From Bacillota bacterium (GTDB taxonomy: Bacteria; Bacillota; Sulfobacillia; JAJZYS01; JAJYTV01): DNA of 9,763 nucleotides. The position numbers and the translations under genes are program-made. The stretch is taken from assembly GCA_021786135.1 (NCBI GenBank), contig JAJYNV010000273.1:1-9763 (forward strand), in the 5' to 3' direction. Under the pieces are notes generated by a model, which saw only the letters and a list, made by a program, of their open reading frames with translations, ran no database searches and had not been told where the DNA came from. Numbering within the stretch: position 1 is the first letter of the stretch; every line of letters begins with the position of its first letter. Of this stretch, positions 5,836 through 9,763 are shown in pieces.

Positions 5836-6492
5836 ATGTTGTGTCGGGGGTGCGTCTTGAATCTGAATGAGTATCTCGCGGAGGAAGCAAAGCGACACGC
5901 AAGATTGGCTCGATACGGCCGGACAGTAGGCCTGTTGGAGTCCGCGTACCTTACGAAGAGTGATGTAGCTGAACTGAGGGCCACTGACGGTGCAGACGCC
6001 CAGGTAAATCGACGCATCGCCAACAGCGCCCTTGCTGCGTTCATTGCGAAGTTTGGTTTGCGCAAGATCTCCTTCGATGCAACACGAGCGGTCATCGCCG
6101 ACGTTGACCTTCGCGACATCGAAAAGCTGGCTGCATGGATTGGAACTCTAGAGTTCTTGGACGCCATGGGAGGCGGGTCAACCACTTCACAGGGAAGACA
6201 AGAATTGTTGTTGGCGCACGCTGAGGATTTCGTGGCTCGTCATCATACCGCCGCAGCGGCCAACTGGACGTTCCATTACAACGCGTCCGTTGCACAAATC
6301 AACGTCTCGCTGACCATACGGAACAGCTGGCACTCAGACCTTGAGGCAGCAGACGTATTCACGCCCGAGTACTTTTACAAGGCTACAGAGGTGTATTACC
6401 CGAGCCTTGGGATGACTATTTACCAGCCGACTAGTGAGTTTATAGTGGAGGAAGCGCATGGAACCCACTTGGCATCCCGTACAGCTGCGTGA
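5836..6492 (+). CDS. Unrecognised protein, first gene of a SecB-like/nuclease cassette
   Basis: This 218-residue protein matches no family I can name. The N-terminal half looks helical (EYLAEEAKRHARLARYGR, LRDIEKLAAWIGTLEFLD). A Gly/Ser/Thr linker (about 112-118) leads to a C-terminal half richer in beta-strand and aromatic residues (NWTFHYNASVAQINVSLTI; EYFYKATEVYYPS). No signal peptide or membrane segment is seen. The 5'-most ATG (5836) has a poor ribosome-binding site. The in-frame TTG at 5857, behind GGGGGTG (5846-5852), would give a 211-residue protein starting MNLNEYL and may be the real start. Its last 35 bases overlap the SecB-like gene, so the two are translationally coupled. By analogy with toxin-antitoxin-chaperone loci it could be the chaperone's client or an antitoxin, but that is inference only. 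Confidence 0.7.
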   Translation: MLCRGCVLNLNEYLAEEAKRHARLARYGRTVGLLESAYLTKSDVAELRATDGADAQVNRRIANSALAAFIAKFGLRKISFDATRAVIADVDLRDIEKLAAWIGTLEFLDAMGGGSTTSQGRQELLLAHAEDFVARHHTAAAANWTFHYNASVAQINVSLTIRNSWHSDLEAADVFTPEYFYKATEVYYPSLGMTIYQPTSEFIVEEAHGTHLASRTAA

Positions 6493-6874
6493 GGTATTTG
6501 TAAAGTCTTTGTCACTGCGTCGGACGGAGATCTTCGAGGCAACTGAGGGTCCACTGAGTGTGGCCATTAATACGTCGACCCAGGTCGTTTCCGACGTCGA
6601 GGCGCGGTCTACCGTTGACGTGACCGTGGCGTTTCCACAATCAGATGAACCTGAGGTGGAGATCTCTGCGTCCGGCGTTGGGGTCTTCGTTTGTCCGCCG
6701 GGGTACGCTCATATTCGAGAGTTTGTGGAGAGTCAGGGCGGATACTTTGTATACACCTTCCTCCGGGTGGTGATAAGCAACGCAACGGTGCAGGCTGGGA
6801 TTCCTCCGATTGTCTTGCCGCTAGTTCAAATACCTGCCCCACAGTCTCAGAATCCTGAGGAGCCCAACATGTAA
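6458..6874 (+). CDS. SecB-like chaperone
   Basis: This 138-residue protein has the size of SecB, the cytosolic tetrameric holdase that keeps proteins unfolded. Residues 33-80 alternate as beta-strands (SVAINTSTQVV, TVDVTVAF, PEVEISASGVGVFVCP). The C-terminal third carries the best signature: YTFLRVVISNATVQ (99-112) followed by AGIPPIVLPLV (113-123), matching the SecB pattern of an arginine-containing helix and then G-(F/I)-PPxxLxPI. Most Bacillota lack canonical SecB. SecB-like proteins on mobile DNA are known as chaperone components of toxin-antitoxin-chaperone loci and of the CmdTAC phage-defence system. GGAGGAAG (6447-6454) is a strong ribosome-binding site and fixes the start. The gene overlaps its upstream neighbour by 35 bases and its downstream neighbour by one base (TAATG). 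A housekeeping export role is unlikely given the mobile, lower-GC context. Confidence 0.75.
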   Translation: MEPTWHPVQLREVFVKSLSLRRTEIFEATEGPLSVAINTSTQVVSDVEARSTVDVTVAFPQSDEPEVEISASGVGVFVCPPGYAHIREFVESQGGYFVYTFLRVVISNATVQAGIPPIVLPLVQIPAPQSQNPEEPNM

Positions 6875-7632
6875 TGGCTGTTGAGTTTAGACAGGTCGAC
6901 TTTATGCAAGAAGGCGCCCTTGCCGACCCGACAATTATAGCCCTGGTTCGTGCGTTATGGAATCGACGTTTCTTTCGGACACTGGCGACAATGCTGAAGG
7001 ACCAACAGGCTTGGGCACAGTCAGTGCAAGCTCTCTTAAGACAATGCGGCACGGACGCTTCCCTCGAGGACCTGCTGCCGCTAGCTACCGCGGTCGAAGA
7101 GATGCTGCATAACATGCCCGCGTGGCTGGCCCAGGAACAAAACCCAAATGGGGCAGTACGGGGCGCCATTTTCGAGGGGTTCTGTCGGCGGTGGAGTGCC
7201 ACTAAGTGGCGGCCCGGCTTGCCGCTAGCGTATGGATGCGCTGCGTACTTGGATGGTGCTGTTCTGCGCGGCGGGCGCACAGTGGATGTGGGATACGCAC
7301 GTGAGAGCGTTGGATTTGGTGAGTTCAAGGTCTCAACTTGGTGGTTTAGGCAACGTCGTACCTTTGCCTTTCTCAGAGATCTTAAGCGAGCGACCACACA
7401 TCCGGACACTGGAGAGCCCACTGTTATAGCGTTATCTTTAGATTTTGCTAGCGAAGTGGTACAAGAAGCTGTGCAGCAGGGGTACGAGGGCGTCCAGGTC
7501 TATGGCTATCGCGAGTTGCTGGACAGCGTGGAGGGAAGGAGAGTTATTCCTGTGGTAGCACGCCGATCACCTCCCCGTCGGGTGTCCGGACCAACTTCGC
7601 GACGATCCATTCGCCGAACTCGCCGACACTGA
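6874..7632 (+). CDS. Predicted PD-(D/E)XK-type nuclease, last gene of the cassette
   Basis: I do not recognise the exact family, but a PD-(D/E)XK nuclease core is visible in this 252-residue protein. AIFEGFCRRW (98-107) supplies the helix-A glutamate Glu101, TVDVG (136-140) supplies Asp138, and GEFKVS (149-154) supplies Glu150 and Lys152, giving D-x11-E-x-K. A strand (TVIALSLDF) and helix follow as the fold requires. The N-terminal 90 residues are helical and may bind a partner or DNA. The ATG overlaps the previous stop as TAATG, with GAGGAG at 6857-6862, so co-translation with the SecB-like chaperone is likely. The last 24 residues (from Arg230) are almost only Arg, Ser, Pro and Thr, and GC content rises there, as if the original C-terminus were replaced by foreign sequence. 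It could be a toxin or a defence effector. It could also be a restriction-like enzyme, but no methyltransferase is present. Confidence 0.65.
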   Translation: MAVEFRQVDFMQEGALADPTIIALVRALWNRRFFRTLATMLKDQQAWAQSVQALLRQCGTDASLEDLLPLATAVEEMLHNMPAWLAQEQNPNGAVRGAIFEGFCRRWSATKWRPGLPLAYGCAAYLDGAVLRGGRTVDVGYARESVGFGEFKVSTWWFRQRRTFAFLRDLKRATTHPDTGEPTVIALSLDFASEVVQEAVQQGYEGVQVYGYRELLDSVEGRRVIPVVARRSPPRRVSGPTSRRSIRRTRRH

Positions 7633-7633
7633 C
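7544..7633 (-). pseudogene. Possible C-terminal gene remnant antisense to the end of the nuclease gene
   Basis: Between TGA (7634-7636) and TAA (7544-7546) the minus strand reads 29 protein-like codons, including GEFGEWIVAKLVRTPDGEVI and ending GVLPQE, with GC-rich third positions. No good start codon precedes it. It covers the same bases as the odd Arg-rich tail of the nuclease. It may be the decayed end of another gene brought to this junction. I do not recognise it, and it may be chance. Confidence 0.25.
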
Positions 7634-7694
7634 TCAGAATCGAGCTTCCAACGGTGCGAGATGCCCGTGGTCGGCTTAGCAATGATCACATCGT

Positions 7695-7706
7695 CGCTCT
7701 GGAGCG
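7695..7706. repeat. 12-bp dyad CGCTCTGGAGCG next to the complete recombinase (copy 2)
   Basis: Identical to 5141-5152 and in the same position relative to the recombinase stop codon. Left of it the two loci no longer align, apart from a shared TGATCA (5114-5119 and 7684-7689) at a different distance. It therefore marks the edge of the duplicated segment. Confidence 0.45.
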
Positions 7707-7718
7707 TGCCTTACGGTG

Positions 7719-9209
7719 TCACGAGAAGTCGGCGTACTGCAGCACGAGCTGCGGGTCTCCGTCGTCTTTGAAGATGATGCGTGCGTAGGACTCGCGGATG
7801 ATCACCTGCAAGCCCTCGTTCCCTGCCCCAACGTCCAGTCTGGCGATACGATCGCGAAGCTCTGAGCGCGCAGTCTGCACGTCTGGCTTGTCTGAGATCT
7901 CCGTACGCAACGCCTGGATACGCTGCCGCCACATCTCATGCTGCGCTGATGCGTCAGCCATCGTCGCGCGGTACTCGTCAACTGTGAAGTCTCCCTCGAC
8001 CAATGCCAGTCGCGCGCGCCGCGCGGCCTCCGGTGCCTCTGAGAGACGTCGCTCCAGCGCCGCTATTTCCTGTCTTACCGCGTCCGCGCGCCTGGACGAG
8101 CGCTCGACCTCGCGCCGGATCGCGAGTTCGCTGGTCGACTCCTCTGCGCCGGCGAGTAGGTCGTCCAGGACGACGCGCTCCGCCGTCTCTGCGCGCACCG
8201 CGTTGCGCTGGCAGGTGCCGCGCCGGGCGTAGGCGCCGCAGACGTAGTAGGCCCACGAGCCACCCTTCCCGTCGCTCGACCGCGAGTAGACCATTCGTGA
8301 GCCGCAGTGGCCGCAGATGAGAACGCCTGAGAGCAGATGCGGGCTGCCGGCGGCTTGACCACGCATTCCGGCGCGAGACCGGCGCTGGCGCTGCGCCCTC
8401 TCGATCGTCTCGTCGTCCAGGATGCGCGGGTGGGCGTCCTCCACCGTGAGGTAGTCGCCATCGTTGCGAATGATCCGGGGGTAGGCGCCAGGGCCTTTCA
8501 CCTTGCGCCACTTCCCGTAGGTGACGGCGCCGCGGTAGGTCTCCACGTCCTCGAACAGGAGACGCACCGACGAAACGCCCCACTGCGCGCCGGTCTTGGT
8601 ACGTGCTCCCATGGCGTTCAGGCGGCGCGCGATCTCTCGCATCCCTACTGACTCGTCAAGGTACCAGCGGTACGCCTCGCGGACGTGCCGTGCCTGCTCC
8701 TCGTCGACGACGAGTCGGCCGTCGTCGCCCATGCGGTAGCCGTACTTGACGCGGCCGAAGACCTTGCCCTCACGCACGCGGAGGGCCTGGTTGCTACGAA
8801 CCTTGCGTCCGAGCTGCTGTCGGAAATAGTGAGCGAACGCCGAGAGCAGGTGAAGCTGCAGTTCCCCTTCCGGCGTGGTCAGGTCGATCTCGTTCGCGAC
8901 AGCCGCGAAACGCACGCCAGCCTGACGCAGTTCGTCGATGAACAAGAGCGTCGAGATGAGGTTACGCGAGAGGCGATCCAGCTCATAGACGACCACCACC
9001 TCAGCGCCCTCACGCCCTGACGTCTCAAGGATCTCGCGCAGCTCACGCTGGTTGCGCGCACCAGATTGCACGTATTCAAGTGTGCGCACGAGATCCCAGC
9101 CCTGGTGCGCGCAGTAGGCCGCGATCTGTTCGCGCTGGTTGCCAAGGCTGTAGTGGTCGTCTTCGGCTTGAGCCTTCGACGAGACACGGACGACGCCGAG
9201 TGCCCTCAT
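7719..9209 (-). CDS. Large serine recombinase (SpoIVCA-like, site-specific integrase/excisionase)
   Basis: This 496-residue enzyme is about the length of Bacillus SpoIVCA and is predicted to integrate and excise the element. The resolvase catalytic domain spans about 1-140. It contains VVRVSS with predicted nucleophile Ser10, and YELDRLSRN (75-83) with catalytic arginines. The recombinase domain (about 150-275) includes GRVKYGYRM and a MREIARRLNAMGARTKTG helix-turn-helix-like segment. A zinc ribbon uses Cys299, Cys302, Cys324 and Cys333. A charged coiled-coil-like segment (about 365-440) precedes the tail found also in the remnant near sigK. I chose the ATG at 9207-9209 because resolvase homology begins there and AAGGAG lies 10 bases upstream; an upstream in-frame ATG would add 41 unrelated residues. 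It converges on sigK, consistent with rebuilding that gene, though excision control cannot be read here. Confidence 0.93.
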   Translation of the reverse strand: MRALGVVRVSSKAQAEDDHYSLGNQREQIAAYCAHQGWDLVRTLEYVQSGARNQRELREILETSGREGAEVVVVYELDRLSRNLISTLLFIDELRQAGVRFAAVANEIDLTTPEGELQLHLLSAFAHYFRQQLGRKVRSNQALRVREGKVFGRVKYGYRMGDDGRLVVDEEQARHVREAYRWYLDESVGMREIARRLNAMGARTKTGAQWGVSSVRLLFEDVETYRGAVTYGKWRKVKGPGAYPRIIRNDGDYLTVEDAHPRILDDETIERAQRQRRSRAGMRGQAAGSPHLLSGVLICGHCGSRMVYSRSSDGKGGSWAYYVCGAYARRGTCQRNAVRAETAERVVLDDLLAGAEESTSELAIRREVERSSRRADAVRQEIAALERRLSEAPEAARRARLALVEGDFTVDEYRATMADASAQHEMWRQRIQALRTEISDKPDVQTARSELRDRIARLDVGAGNEGLQVIIRESYARIIFKDDGDPQLVLQYADFS

Positions 9210-9219
9210 CCTGCGGTCG

Positions 9220-9225
9220 CTCCTT
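9220..9225 (-). promoter_or_regulatory. Ribosome-binding site that decides the recombinase start
   Basis: On the minus strand AAGGAG lies 10 bases before the ATG at 9207-9209. This supports the 496-residue form over the longer 537-residue reading. Confidence 0.6.
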
Positions 9226-9356
9226 GCGTAAGATGGCGGCGGGTGCGGTATGGCGGACAGGCCGACAATCACGGTGGGCCGAGTGAACGGCCCGACGGAT
9301 GCCTGGCGCCGGCACGTCGCCGCGGCGCTCATTCGCTGGCTGCTGCGCGGTGGTCG

Positions 9357-9763
9357 CTAAAAGCCCATCAGTCGAGCGCGGGAGGGGAGTAGCTTCTTCT
9401 CGTCCTCCGGAACAGCCTCCTCGTCGTTCACAGGGTACGGCGTGGGCTCTTCATCGTCGTTCGGTTCGACCGATGCAGCTGCCTCGCCTTCTTCAGCAAG
9501 CTCCCACTCGGGTAAATCGCCATCGTGAGTTACCACGAAACATTCGGCCATCAGGTCTTGGTAGTGTTTATCTGACAATCCCAATTTGGCCGCGCCGTCG
9601 CTCTTGTGCATTTTGCGAACTTGCAGCAGACGCCATGCACATGCCTCTTCCGAGACTTCCATGTGCTCCGCACAGTCTCGCAGATAGCGAAACGATTGCC
9701 CCTCGACGAAATCCCAGGGGATCAGAAGTTCCTCCGCAAATACGTTCGCTTCCCGTTCCATCC
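9357..9763 (-). CDS. ImmA/IrrE-type metallopeptidase, C-terminal part (5' end outside the window)
   Basis: The visible 134 or more residues open at the right edge with EREANVFAEELLIP, the segment that in ImmA/IrrE-family zinc peptidases follows the HExxH motif by some 30-40 residues. The active site must therefore lie outside the window, and the first visible Met is internal. A helical region follows (HMEVSEEACAWRLLQVRK), then an acidic, proline-containing tail (SVEPNDDEEPTPYPVNDEEA) ending RLMGF. ImmA proteases cleave the phage-type repressor ImmR and so induce excision of ICEs and prophages. The gene lies 147 bases upstream of the recombinase in the same direction, recalling the imm-int modules of ICEBs1-like elements. 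It may control the recombinase or the element's lysogenic switch (inference). No repressor gene is visible here; it may lie further right. Confidence 0.7.
   Translation of the reverse strand, partial: MEREANVFAEELLIPWDFVEGQSFRYLRDCAEHMEVSEEACAWRLLQVRKMHKSDGAAKLGLSDKHYQDLMAECFVVTHDGDLPEWELAEEGEAAASVEPNDDEEPTPYPVNDEEAVPEDEKKLLPSRARLMGF

Larger units (their letters stand above)
5110..9763. mobile_element. Skin-like element integrated inside sigK (continues beyond the right edge)
   Basis: The left boundary is defined by loss of SigK homology right after the codons for IVKK. The element then contains a large serine recombinase remnant, a three-gene cassette, a complete large serine recombinase and an ImmA/IrrE-type gene, which are standard parts of site-specific elements. 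Skin elements of Bacillus subtilis and Clostridioides difficile also split sigK, are excised by a large serine recombinase during sporulation, and so rebuild the gene. Whether this one still excises cannot be judged, because the right attachment site is outside the window. Confidence 0.7.

Noticed and set aside
6609..7421. Minus-strand open frame opposite the SecB-like and nuclease genes (270 codons)
   Set aside because: No recognisable motif. The plus-strand genes have good ribosome-binding sites, overlapping coupling and family signatures.
9228..9251. SigE-like promoter elements before the recombinase (CATA and CATCTTAC on the minus strand)
   Set aside because: Spacing and several bases depart from the SigE consensus, so sporulation control cannot be claimed from this.
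9207..9332. 41-residue N-terminal extension of the large serine recombinase
   Set aside because: The extension is unlike the family, and a good AAGGAG site precedes the internal ATG at 9209 where homology begins.
1..9763. CRISPR arrays, tRNA or rRNA genes
   Set aside because: No regularly spaced direct repeats and no cloverleaf or rRNA-like sequence were seen on either strand.

Overview
The window looks like part of the chromosome of a high-GC, endospore-forming Bacillota (Firmicute). The clue is an interrupted sigK, the gene for the late mother-cell sporulation sigma factor, at 4901-5116. Most of the DNA is strongly GC-rich with GC-rich third codon positions. The genus cannot be named from this sequence.

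Region 1 (1 to about 2340) is an IS607-type element. It carries a MerR-headed serine recombinase (TnpA) overlapping a TnpB-family RuvC protein. The end of tnpB runs through a series of strong hairpins, two with GAAA tetraloops, that look like its guide-RNA (omega RNA) scaffold. A good promoter places the transcription start at or near the tnpA ATG, so the mRNA may be leaderless.

Region 2 (2341-5116) is host DNA. A promoter and an 8-bp inverted repeat precede a 793-residue fusion of an MFS transporter to a PlsC-type acyltransferase. Next comes the first 70 codons of sigK, including an apparent pro-sequence. SigK homology stops abruptly inside the motif for conserved region 2.1, after LVAHIVKK.

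Region 3 (about 5110 to the right edge) is an integrated element inside sigK, comparable in concept to the skin elements of Bacillus and Clostridioides. It holds (a) a short in-frame remnant of the 3' end of a large serine recombinase, right beside the sigK junction; (b) a lower-GC, tightly coupled three-gene cassette: an unknown protein, a SecB-like chaperone and a predicted PD-(D/E)XK nuclease; (c) a complete 496-residue large serine recombinase on the minus strand, homologous to the remnant; and (d) the 3' part of an ImmA/IrrE-type metallopeptidase gene, typical of phage and ICE regulatory modules. The remaining part of sigK and the far attachment site should lie beyond the right edge.

The most novel candidate is the three-gene cassette. 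A SecB-like chaperone overlapping a nuclease gene suggests a chaperone-controlled toxin or defence module carried as cargo. The most interesting context is a sporulation sigma gene that may need programmed excision to be restored. The repeated recombinase 3' end suggests that elements accumulated or recombined at this site.
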